From positions 76,944,829 to 77,008,828 of the forward strand of contig OW240912.1 of assembly GCA_933207985.1 (NCBI GenBank): DNA of 64,000 nt, given 5' to 3'. The position numbers and the translations under genes are program-made. Below are positions 28,417 to 40,900 of the stretch, piece by piece (positions within the stretch are counted from its first letter, which is position 1; each line of letters starts with the position of its first letter). The DNA comes from Pelobates cultripes (Eukaryota; Chordata; Amphibia; Anura; Pelobatidae). The notes beneath the pieces were generated by a model. It was given only the letters and a program-made list of their open reading frames with translations, did no database searches and was not told the DNA's origin.

Positions 28417-31088
28417 CCCCTTAAGGACACAGCTTCAGAAGCTTGTCTTACGCTTAATGACACAAGCAATTTTTGCATTTTCTTGCTGTATGTGTTCAAC
28501 TGCAATTTGCATCTCTCTCGTTTATTGCACCGACACATATTATATACTGTTTTTTAAAGGACAGAAAGGGCTTTAATTTGATGTAACATATATATAAATG
28601 CTTATTTATTATTTAAAAAATACAGAAAAAGGCAAAAAAAAGAAAAATTTGTGTTTTTTGTACAGTTTTTGCAATAATAATGTGTGCCTAATTAGTGCAG
28701 GTTAAAGAAAGTAATTAAAAATAAATTCATTTAGTTGTTCTGATTTACAGAATATATAATGTGTCTGGGATTTTAAGTTTTTTTTGGTAGTTACAGGTCA
28801 CAAAGCACAAGGAGTAAAATAAACTTTTAATGTGGAGCGATTTTAGAATTTGGTATGTTTGTCTTGTAAGCTTAATAGCCATAAAAGAAAACAAAATTGC
28901 CACACAAAAGTATATATTTATATAAAGTAGACATCACAGGCTATTGTCCTAAGGTTGTTTTGACACTTTCTACGTAGCCATTTCATCGCCAATCTCTGCT
29001 AAATATTGGAGTAAAATGTAGTTTTTTGGGGTTTTTGGCACACAAACTTATAACAAAGAACTTCTCATGTGTATTTTGTAAAGTTGGTGTGTGCTATTCC
29101 TGTACAATTTTGTGTTCAGTTACTTCTGCTGAGTACAACGATGCCCCCATTGTATGTCTTTGGCACTATTTCATGAAGCTACAGTGCCATATAGGAGACC
29201 TGTCCGTTTCAACATTTACAGTAGAATATTGAGAGGTGGATTCAATGGGCCTATGCTTCAATGTGGGGTATTATAGCAGTTTGACTGTTCAAAAAAACCC
29301 CACAAAGGCCTACCATTTGTAAAAGTAGACACTCCAGGGTATCTCATATGGTGCATATTATGCCTTAACATGCCCCCATTTTTTACCAATATATGCCAAA
29401 GTATGTGGTAAAAAATAATTTGGGGCATTTTTTTTTTTACATACGGATTACACTTTTGCTGGGCATTTTGTACATTTCATATGTGCCACTAAGTTCAAAC
29501 CCCGCAAATTATGCTCAGCTAAGTCTTCGGAGTAAAACAATATGCCCAATGTATGACCTAGACACTATTTTTCAAAGTTACACTGCTGTAAAAGAGACGT
29601 GACAAGTTAAGGTTTCTAAGTGTGAACTTTCATGGAGGGTTTTGATGCGTCAGTGTCCCACTTTGGAGCACTTGAGCAGGCTACATATTACAACTACACT
29701 ATAAAGGCATACCATTTCTTAAAGAACACATCCCTGGGTATTTAAAAAGGCATATTTTGAACCTTAGCGTGGGATCATTTTTCCGCTAGCTTGTACCAAG
29801 TCTAGTGGTAATAATATGTTGCTCAGCTATGTCGGCTGAGTACAGCAATACCCCCGTATGTACCTTTGCCAGGTATATGTGGACATTGAAGGGGCACATT
29901 TGAGACAGCCATTCCAGTTTTTCTCAAATTTTGAATTTTTACTTTGTGTCCATGTCCCATTTTAGAGTATTTTACAAGGCTATATAATCCAATTACACCA
30001 TAAAGGCATACCATTTCTTAAAGAAGACATCCCAGGGTAATTCAGAAGGCATATTTTGAACCTTAGCGTGGGATAATTTTTCCGCAGGCTTGTACCAAGT
30101 GTAGTGGTAATGAGCATTTTTTAATGTATTTTTTTTACTTTGTAAAACCTGTTTTTAAACTTTTTTTTTTTTTACTTATTAAATGTTTTACACTTACATT
30201 TTTTTGTAAACTTTTCTTTTACCGTTAACCCCTAACTAGCAGTAAGCAGCACTAACAGTAAATTCCCCCCCACTCCAGCTAGCAAAAAAATATATATATA
30301 TATATATATAATTATAAAATATTTAAATTAAATTGAACCTCTGAGGGTTAAAAAATAAACGTTAATCCTCAGGGGTTAAAAGAAATTAGATTACAGTATA
30401 ATACTGTGATCTGTATTTTGATCACTGTAGGCAGTGATCAGCTGGCAGGGAAGGGGTTAATTTTTTATTTAGACTGGGTAAAGTGGGGTGGTATTTTTTA
30501 CTTAAACGTTTTTACTTTACCTTTTTAAAGCTTATTTTAAAACTTTTAACGTTATACCCTAGTTAGCCTAACACCAAATTCCCCAATTCCCCACTAACGT
30601 CCACCCATCCCAGCTAGCTAAATATATAATTTTTAAATATTTAAATTAATAAAATCAGATGACATTAAAATGTATACCCTGCCAATTAATCACTGTAGAC
30701 AGTGATCAATTGGCAGGGAAGGGGTTAATTTTATTAAGGCAGGGGAAAAGGGGGTGAGATTTAACTTTATTTTATTTTTTACACAGGGAGAATAGGATCA
30801 GCTCTGATCCATCTCCCTGCACTTCACACAGAACCCGGAAGTGCAGGGAGGCGGAAGGTAAGTACACTGAGCACATGTGCTCGCTCTGACAGCCTGTCAG
30901 AGCGAGCACCGGTGCTGGGGCAGCCCGATCGGGTGCTCCCGGGTCTGCCTCTAATACAGAGGCAGACAGGAACACCATTAACCCCTCGATCTGGGGTTAA
31001 CTTTAGTAAATGACGGAAATTTTCTGTCAACGGTCCTTAACTGAAGGACAAGGTTGACGGAAAATTTCCGTCTGCGGTCGGGAAGGGG
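28417..31088. mobile_element. Large CCCCTTAAGGAC-ended TTAA element, 2.67 kb, non-coding
   Basis: Bounded by TTAA at 28413-28416 and 31089-31092. The left end is CCCCTTAAGGACACAG and the right end GTCGGGAAGGGG. The middle holds degenerate repeats: a segment of about 115 bp with AAGGCATACCATTTCTTAAA, TTTTGAACCTTAGCGTGGGA and GCTTGTACCAAGT occurs at 29702-29812 and 30001-30111. Near the right end are hairpins: GCTCGCTCTGACAG with CTGTCAGAGCGAGC (30889-30917) and GACGGAAATTTTCTGTCAAC with its inverse (31012-31073). No domain was recognised in its short frames. piggyBac-like by target site only. Confidence 0.85.
30285..30312. repeat. (AT)n microsatellite
   Basis: Uninterrupted TATATA run inside the 2.67 kb TTAA element. 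Confidence 0.9.
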
Positions 31089-31369
31089 TTAACTCCTAAA
31101 TGACAGTGAATTGAGCAGTGAAATTGCAGGGGAATGATCTATACACTAAAACTGCTTTATTTAGCTAAAGTAATTTAGGTGACTATAGTGTTCCTTTAAA
31201 TCGAAGTTATTGGAGTGCTAGCACAGAAAATACTTGCATGTGTATTGCAGATTAGCACTGGGTAGAGAATTCTTGCACAAGGAGTGTGTTATAATATATA
31301 TTTTTTTTCTACCGATAACCACATATGACATTATGAAATGGCTCACAAATGTAAAGCAAGAGAGTTGAT

Positions 31370-31894
31370 CTTTTTTACAGTCTTTTTTTGTTTTTATTAT
31401 TACGAATTATATCTTGCATATTATTTCAGAGTAATACAACACTTTGTCAGATATAAGCTAATATAAATTCTGTCATTGCATATGATATGTAAAAAAAGTC
31501 AAAATATATGCAGGCAAAAAAAAAAAAAAACCACAGGTCAGATTTCAAGCTTGGCAAATCAACAAGTTGAAGTTGCAAAAACGACAAGTATGTAATCATT
31601 GCAAAAATGGATCCAGGTGAAATAGTTAAATTGTGCGCCATATAATTTTACAACTCCACCTAGACATAAGGCTTCAAAATATTTATAAAAAAAAAAGAAA
31701 AGAAAACACAGTCACAAGGATATATCTGTTATATTGCACAGTAGAAAATGTTAGGCATTTTGTACAGGATGCTGACATTGGCTTGGTCTTTGGTGCATGA
31801 ACCAAAGAGACATTTTAGTGAAGTTTTGTTCAGCTGCTCATTTTGGTTTTGTAACAGGTGCACTTTTCTTCTTTGCTTGAGTACTTCCAACATT
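31370..31894 (-). other. ACOT9: ACOT9 3' UTR, candidate poly(A) signal
   Basis: After the stop the sequence is AT-rich and without recognisable repeats. The first clear minus-strand AATAAA is at 31398-31393, giving a UTR of about 500 nt. The assignment is inferred. Confidence 0.4.
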
Positions 31895-31965
31895 CTAGTT
31901 TTCGCCATTTCTGCTTTGAATAGCAGCATTAAAGTGACGTTTTCCATCTAAATAAAGCATGGACT
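31895..31965 (-). CDS. ACOT9: ACOT9 last coding exon with stop
   Basis: Encodes [23 protein letters not shown] then TAG at 31897-31895. [12 protein letters not shown] matches vertebrate ACOT9. The final residues differ from and are slightly shorter than the mammalian tail. Confidence 0.93.
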
Positions 31966-34900
31966 CTGTTGACATGGAAAACAAATACATTAGTAATTGG
32001 GTTTACACGTGCAGGTAAACTATGCAGTAAATAGTATTTTATATGGAATAGATCCTATTACTATAGAATATATCCTATTACTATACGGCCTCAAACGTGC
32101 AATTCTCATGGTACTACACAGGCCTAAACTTTACTCATCACTGCATACTTGAAGGGTCAATGGCACACTCAACAGGTCTACTCTACTCACTAGGGTAGAA
32201 CTTTAACTCACCAATGACTAGTGAGTAAGTAGAAGTTTCACTTCTTTATAAATTATCTATACTGTGCCGATTCAGCCACAGCATACCATCAGATATGTAG
32301 CCAGAAAGAGAGCTTTAGCTGAACCATTAACAATTTTTTTTAACTAGCTCAGTTCTTAGTTAGATTTACATCTTGAAAATAGCATGGCTGCATATTCCAG
32401 CTTATTATGCAACTTTAATAATACTAGAAACTCAGTTGTGTTTAAAGGATATGATCCTATGTATTGGCTTTCCTTTTCATTGACATGTGCCCTCCACACA
32501 TTGTTTCACTACTATAATAACCTTCCCTCCCCACACCTTGGTAACACACCCTGCTTCCTACTGACACTGTGTTAACCAATAAGCTAACCCTTCACTGTAA
32601 ACTATTCCAGTAACCTACTTTTTCCCGTACATGAAATACATCCTACCCTTACTGTTGTTCCACTTTTTTTTTTTACCCCACTCCCTCTGAAATGTAAGCT
32701 TGATTGAGCAGGGCTCTCAATATCCACTGTTCCGGTGCGTCCAGCTCATCTTGTTTCAATTACATGTCTGTTAGTCCACCTATTGTACAGCGCTATGGAA
32801 TTTGTTGGTGCTTTATAAATAATAATTACAATAATATATCTCCTCACCTGATCTTTCTCCTCATCTGCTGGATAGTGTTACTGCCTATCCTTTCTCTCTG
32901 CCTGGATGACATCACGATTTCTAAAACACAACCTCTCCAAGAGCGAAATGCTTGTCTTTCCTCCCTATAAGGCTGCACCTGTCCCTGTAACCTTTAAATT
33001 ACTAGTTCTTTTTCTCCCTTATTTGGATAGTTCCCCGTTTCTCAACTCTTTCTCCTCTCCCCATCCTTATATTTATAATGGTTATCATACTCATTTTGGG
33101 CTATGTTTTCATTTATTGTACAAAAGCACAATTTACAGCTGTTGGAGTGGAATACATTTGACAGTTGGGGAACAATTGACTAATACCATTAACTTATAAA
33201 TCACTTCTTAGAAGTTGGATTAAATAAGGTATTTGTGAGGTATGTATCTATGAGGAGTCGAGGTTCCTTTACTCACCTCCATATGTCTGGGGTACAATTC
33301 TAGGTACTTCTTCTTCGGATGAGAAAGTAAAGTGAAAGATATTGGTTGTGTGGTGCTCTCTAGTGACTGGATCAGATACCTCGCTGTGCACTCTGACCTG
33401 CATGTAGTTACCATGTGTGTAACACACCTAGGACATTAGGATGTTGGAAAGAAAACAAGAATGATACTGTAACACTACTTCCTCACCATGAACAAAGTAG
33501 AGATATGTGATCATTTTAAGCCAATGAAGCATTATACACACATACAAATGATTATACTTTCAAGAGAAAGAATGGATCTACCTGTGCAGACAGGAATAAT
33601 AATGATCCAATTTCCACAGGTTTTTGGAACATGATGTCATCAACAGCCACAATATACGGTCTAGAACCACTGAAAGAGAAAGTGTCACAGTCACAAAATG
33701 TTTTATTTAAAGGACCACTATAGTGCCAGGAAAACATACTTGTTTTCCTGGCATTATAGTGCCCTGAGGGTGCCCCCACCCTCAGGGTCCCCCTCCCGCC
33801 AGGCTCTGGGGAGAGGAAGGGGTTAAAATCTTACCTTTCTCCAGTGCCGGGCGGGGAGCTCTCCTCCTTCATTGCGACCTCATCGGCTGAATGTGCATGC
33901 GCTGCAGGAGCCGCGCACACATTCAGCCAGTTCATAGGAAAGCTTTGTAAATGCTTTCCTATGGATGCTGGCGTCTTCTCACTGTGATGTTCACAGTGAG
34001 AAGCACGCAAGCGCCTCTAGCGGCTGTCAATGAGACAACCACCAGAGGCTAGATTAACCATATTATAAACATGGCAGTTTCTCTGAAACTGCTAGGTTTA
34101 TAAAAAATAAAGGGCTAACCCTAGCTGGACCAGGCACCCAGACCACTTCATTAAGCTGAAGTGGTCTGGGTGCCTAGAGTGGTCCTTTAATGAGAAGGTT
34201 ATGTACTAAGCAGAGGTGTACGTAGCAGTAAATGTGGCGATCGTACTGAATGAACAATTGAATATCATGCAATTCTACATCGGCTACTTAATGCCTTATT
34301 TTACACACTTATTGGTATACGGCTGCACCCAGGAATTATTTGCAGTCCACGTTGGCATAAGCTGAAAATCAAACAGCACAGTCGATTTGGAATATTCCTG
34401 GAGACAGCTTTATTGATTTTAGTTTCAAGTAACGGTAAATGGTAAAATGTATCTATTTACTTAAAATGCTTACCCATAGGAACAAGCTGTGGCCCAGCCC
34501 AGTTCATACGCCTTCCTCATGAGAAAACCTCCAAAGATTCGGTTGAATATATTTCTTTGCTGTAGACAAGTGACATTTGTACACACAGATATATAAAAAA
34601 AAGTCTCTAAAACACAAGTACTATTACTTAGGCATTAATAAAAAGTTCAGAACAACAAGTAGAAGAATGTCCTTTTTTTATTATTTTATGAGGAATCTTA
34701 AAGATGCACCATCTAAGGCATAATATGACTGTTTTAATAAGATTACGACGGAATGCTATAAGTATATTGTACCAGTTCCACACAGAGCAAATGCATAGCT
34801 GAGCAGATAGTTAAAAAATGTGTTCACTTTGGATTTGAGGATGTTCCATTTCATTTTACAATATGTCACATAGGGTAATTCTCTAAAGTCCGAATTATAC

Positions 34901-37900
34901 CAGGCTAAAATCCAAATGGCTAAATTCACTCTAAAATAGTTGATCTGAAAAAATTCCGATTTGCATGTATATTGCTATTTGGATTTTAATGTGATATGAT
35001 TTGGATTTAAGTGACCTAACCATGGTGTTTTGCTCTCCAAACAACGGATGAAAGGAGATAAACAGGACAAGTTAAATTGAATGTCTTGGGTGATACTGAA
35101 TTACAAAGGGAATGGGTGCAGAGCTATAGGAAGTGCCTGAGTGGTCTAATTCCTCCATTGTTTGTATGTCCTCCACCCTTGAATGGCAATCTTTCATTCA
35201 CAGAGGGTGTGGTAGACTTATTTACATTCAGCCACTATGATGGATTTAATAGGTAGATTGTGAGATATTTTTGTACTGTAGTATTGTGGAGGTGGTGTGA
35301 TAGAACACACAGGCTATATAGAAATAGATAGAGAATATGAAAGCTTGGACATTAAAGATAAAGAATGGAGCTCTATGTACCATGATATAGTTTGCATTTA
35401 ATTAGGGGATGGAAAATAGCACTTTGTTATAATATGCACGACAGAACGCAGCTTTGCCAAGTGCTAGCACATTTCAGCTTGAGGGCAATTGTTCGCCATT
35501 AACTTAAATCTGCACTCCAATAAGTCCCTTTATTGTAGATTTCCCAGCAGTTATGTGAAATACCCCCATATATTTTTAAGGCTATTCACCAAACCAAGCA
35601 TGGTCCTATTGGAACTTATTTCCCCCAGTCCAACTAAGCTCCAAAACCCCCCCCAAAAAAACCAACAAATTATCGGTGCTGAAAACAGACACCCCCTAGT
35701 GGACAGGTGCCTATTCTGCCTAATGGAAACTATTCCTGTATAAAATATGCCTGTGAGGCATTTAACTACCAGGACTGATACACAAATCTATTCTGAGTTC
35801 TTTTTCTTCAAAAACAATATAAAATATATATGCATATATATGCTCTGCATGGAGACATTGAATGTTTCCTCTAGAGATGCACTGATTCAATGTACCTCTA
35901 TGAGGAATGCCGATTGGCACAGTGCACAATTTTGCCACGCATGTGTAATAGCCTCCCAATGCTTTCCTATAGGCTGAGATTGTCAAGACTGATTATCTCA
36001 ACCACGGAGGCAGGGCAGCCACAGCAAGACCAGTGAGGAAATGAAGAAAAGGTAAGTAAACTAAACTAAATTCCATTCTGAGGGTGGGCCAAACACCTAA
36101 ATAGATAGTCCCTCACGCTAGTGTTCCTTAAACACAATAAGATGTTATGCAATATTGATTGGAAAGAGTATATGAACACTTTTTAAAATTTATTTAAAGA
36201 ACAACTAAAGTCATTGAGATGAAGGGTATCTAGATACAGTAGTCCAGTCGTTTCAACACTAAACATTGCAGTTTTGTAGAAACAGTAATGTTTACATCGA
36301 AAGGTTAAATACACCTGTAGAACACAAAGGAAAGTTATGAGTGTTCATTCGTACCAAAGAAATTACAACAAAGAAATAAAAAATGATCTTGGACAACTGC
36401 ACTATGAATATTTAAGTAAACATAAAAATGTTAAAACAAACAAAAAATTACCTGGGGGTGACAGATCTCCAGGCCCTTAAGTTTTGCATCTTCCATCCAT
36501 ATTGAATTTGGAGGCAAGATGCGGCTACGAAAACTTACAGTCCTGCACAATTATAAAAAGAAAAGTTTAAAAGAATCAGACACCCTTTTCATGATGTATT
36601 GACTTTCAAAAATTACTTGGGAGTGTCATTTAGTGAACTTTTTTTTCTCTTGTTTCTTGAGCCAATAATAGAGGCACTGGAAACAATGATTTTAAAATAG
36701 TCTGGTACAGTAAATAAATATGTGGCAGGAATTTGAATGTATTACATACACTGGTCTTTGGGGTTTGTAAACTGTCTGGCTGCATAGGGTGTCAGGCAGC
36801 CAACACATCTCACAACAGTAGGCTACATGGTAATATTACAAATTGATCATAGAGTCAGGCACCGGGTTGCCAGAGCTCTGCCGTGACAGCTGTGTATGCA
36901 GGCTCTGGCAGTGGGGAGGGAGCTGTGTTTAAAGAGCACACCCGGAGCTTAAATGAGTGGGCAAGGATGCAGTGGGAATGGTTGCAAGATGACCTCTAGG
37001 CAGGTAGGTAGAGAAATGTATTTCTCCAATTTCCTTCCTTTACAGGCTGTCTGGGTACACAGGCTACCAGGGAGAGGGAAGTGGGCAATCCAAGGGGCAG
37101 AGGAGAAGGACAACTAAGCAGCACACTCGCTGCTGGGCAAGCTAGGTAGCAAGCAGGCAGCCAAGGCCAGCACAGCATGCTGGGTTAGGGATTTAAAGTC
37201 ATAACACAGCCTGACGAATCTCCTGTGCTGCAGCAGTGGGAGCAATAGAATGGTGGGAGGTATGTGATGACAGGGTGTAGGTAGGGAGCAACACTGAAGA
37301 TCTTTAGCACAGAACTCCTAAATACTTAGGGTGGTCCCCGACTGCAAGCTCTCTTGTGGTACACATTTCAGTGCTAGCTAATATACAGCCCCAAAATCAT
37401 GTAGAACACTAAAGCTAGAAATTTGTGTGTGTGTTTCAGGATGCATACAGTATGCATATATCCCTCCCATTATGTAATGTACATGGCAGGGCAATGACTG
37501 TCATTAAAGTGTCGTACTTTGTATATACCTTGAGTCTAGTGTGTTTAGAAACAGATCATGTACAATATTTCGTTCTTCTCCTGTTGGAGCCATTTTCAGT
37601 AAAGATGCTGTGCTGAAAGCAACTCGTCTCATTTTGTTTGCTGTAGGAGTTATAGAAAACATAATAAGCATGTCACATAACAATTGTGCTGGCAAACACT
37701 GCTCAACTACCATTCTGCTGTTCATATTTATTTTCTCTTCTTAAACTGGGAGTCATAGGTTTTCTGTGAGTAGCAGACCAGTGATATCCTCTCTGCTTGC
37801 CAACTAGTTTTGAAAAGTCTCAATTTAAAAGGCAAGACTGCACATGTGAGACAAAATGTAAATGTAAGAGCAACGTAATCTGGCAGAGCAAACTACAGAA

Positions 37901-40900
37901 TATTTAACCTTGTGTAAATTTTTTTTTTTTTTTTTTATTTTTTTTTAGTATCAAGCAGTCAACACCAAATGGCCCATAACGACCCAGATGTACTGCTTTG
38001 TTAGTAAGGATAACTCTTTTTGGCCAGTTATACAAAGAACTTGCTCCACTTAGTAAAAAAATATATAATATTTAAAAGAGGTTTATTTCTTTTTTTTTGG
38101 CTTTTTAAACAGACATTGCATTCTTCTGTTCAATAGCAATTTACAGTGTCCTTAAAATGTATAATTTTACATTGCACACATGTTATTAATGAACAGGGGA
38201 GGCAATTGTGAGAATAGTTATCACTGATATATTCACAGCTGGTGGCTCTTAGGGCTGTAATGAATCAAAACAAGTACAATTCTATTGATGTTGCATTGAA
38301 AATACAAGCCACATTCTACATGTGGAATTTTGGAATTTATCTTTGCATGTAAATGTAACTTTACCTTTAACATTTTCAACAGGTGAGTGTCAATTGTTAG
38401 ATACATCTCTCAGAACCAAAACATTTAACATAAGATCCTTGTTTACAGAACAGGTAGTATTTAGGAGTACACACCTTTTGAGATCACCAAGATAATATAA
38501 CCCTGAGAAAGCTGTGTGCAGAGTTACAGTGATTGGATCCCATAAGCTTAGAATTGTCCACGTTTTCCCAACATGTCTGCTCCATCTCCCACATTTCAAA
38601 CTCACAAACTCAGATTTACCATTTCTAAAACAATAGGTTTATCTGCAATGCGTTATTCACTAAAAAAGCAAATTGTCAGGAATTCAAAGTGAATTGCAGA
38701 TTTTGGACCAAAGTAGGCAAACAGTAAAGCTATCTTGGACTTATTTTTTCCACTTTGGCTATTGTGGTTAAGAAATGAAATTCACTTTGGGTTTATTTTG
38801 AATTCCCAACTCTGATGAATAAACTTAAAGGAGATAGAGATGGAGAGATGGGCAGTGGAGAGAGAGGGAAATACAAAGAAAAGGAAAAGATGGACTGAGG
38901 GAATATAAATGAGACTAGGAAGGTAAAGGAGGCATAAACATATTGATACAAGTGTAAGTAGAAAGAAATAATTGAGATTACAAAGCCAATAAAATAATTA
39001 GAAACAAAGTGAATAATACATACATTCTCCTTGTTGGAATAGGTTTTCTTCTTCAGGACCGTCCGGGACTAATGGGTTAACATAGGCTGGCCTAAAGGGG
39101 TGAATACAATAGATGGTAAATAGATAGGGATGTGTTCATTTACTGTACAGCACCAGATTTAGCAATGGCTATAAAGCCTAAACCGACGCTCTGGGCACAT
39201 CTTGACATGGAAGTCACTGTGCTTTATATTTGGAGTGCCAGCAGTTTAGTACCTTGACTAAGCCTCCAGCCTTCCTACTGCATGGGTTAGCTTGATGAAA
39301 TGGCAAACAATATCCTGCCCTGCCGTTCAGTGGTTTTAGTCTGACTGTTCTGTTTCTGTCACTGTCTCAACTGCAGTTCCTGTGTTCTTGCCAGGATGGT
39401 AGAGTGAGAAAGAAATGTGAATTCTGCTTAGACTATCTGTCACTGGAGGCTCTGAAAGAGTAAGGGATTATTAATTGTTCATCATGATGGATTTCTTTGG
39501 TTGACAGTTATGTCTGACACTGGATAAGCTAGCTCAAAATTAAAAATATACTGTAAGGGAGAGGTCTCTCGCTGAAAAAACTGATGGGCTTTAAAGAAAC
39601 ACTCCAAGCACCATAACCACTACAGCTTTACAAATATCAAGATTATTGTTTCTTTACAAAATGTATTCTGTTGAAAAGTGCACTGTCTTACTTTGCAGTT
39701 TTTTGCTGATTTGTTTTCTCCCTCAAAGTGCCATCTACACTGACATTGGGGGCCTCTAGTTCAGTATGTCCTCTGGGTTATATGAACCATCACTGTGGAG
39801 ATGTGGACTCATACTGACCTCTTGTTCTCAGGATCTCTGGCCACCATTACAAAAGTTGCATCAAGCACAGGACTGTACACATCGCCATGGAGCTGTACAC
39901 AGACAGAAAGGTTTTAGAAAGCGAAAATGCACAATGCAATATATAAACTGAATTCATGATTGCAAGTTGTAGAGGAGCACTTCATACACCTAATAGCTTT
40001 ATGTGTGAAGTGTCCTCTTTTTCATTTTACAAAAACTGCTGGTACCACTGGTATAAATATAAAGAAAGATCTAGTTCCCAGAAGGGAGCTAGGGTGTGTT
40101 TAGGGGGACAACCAAGGGGGTAACCTTCAAGTTACATATAAAGAGAACGTAGCCACAGGCAAAAACCCAGGCTGCGTTAAAGGAGGATGGCCCCCCTTTT
40201 TTTTGGATAGATGTATATTAAAAATTTCTATATAACTTTATTTGGACAATCTAAAACAAAATAAAATACTAGACATAGAAAATAAATAAAGTTGGATCCT
40301 ATAGAAAGACAAATTCTATTTGTTTAGGCGGTGTTGAACTTAGATAACATCTAATTGCTAAAGTTGAAGGGTATCAAAACCCTTCTATTAGCAAGTCCTT
40401 TACTGCTAGATGCAGAGAGAAAGCTTCATACAAGGAGGGATGTCACCTATATAATTCTACAGCCGTACACAGACTATATATGCAAAAGTCTTAAGGTGTT
40501 GCAGCCACAATGCCCATAGCATATTCAGTACAAATGCCTATATGAGACTTTTATATAGTGAAAGTCTGATATATTACAGAGGGAAGACAGATCTATCCCG
40601 GCATCTAAACCCCCTAGATAGCAAAAATGAGCGGCTACAATTAGTATGTTGCGTTGTTATAGACCAAAATGTAGCTAGGGAGCTGCTTGAGACTGCTCGC
40701 CGTCTGTTACAACCGAGAGTGCATCACTAAACTTATGATACACCGTCTCTATTAGTATGGCTGCAGAGAGGCTGAGAGTTAACTAATATCCCTACAAGTT
40801 TGAACGCTAATCTTTCAAATCAAGGTCCAGGTTTGTGAGAATAACTTCTCACATTGTGCCCCACGGCAAAATCCCCACCATAATAAAAGTGTATAAGTGA

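Larger units (their letters stand above)
27969..31199. mobile_element. T2-like MITE (ACTATAGTCACC subfamily) split by a 2.67 kb TTAA insertion
   Basis: Left part 27969-28416 starts TTAAAGAGACACTATAGTCA. Right part 31089-31199 ends GACTATAGTGTTCCTTTAA. Rejoining at the single TTAA restores the GATTTAACTCCTAAATG motif seen in sister copies (compare GTTCACCCCTAAATGGCAGA at 45448). Confidence 0.88.

Noticed and set aside
24643..31890. KLHL15, APOO or SAT1 genes expected from mammalian synteny
   Set aside because: No Kelch-repeat, BTB, apolipoprotein O or acetyltransferase exon could be found in any frame; the stretch is repeats and unique AT-rich DNA.
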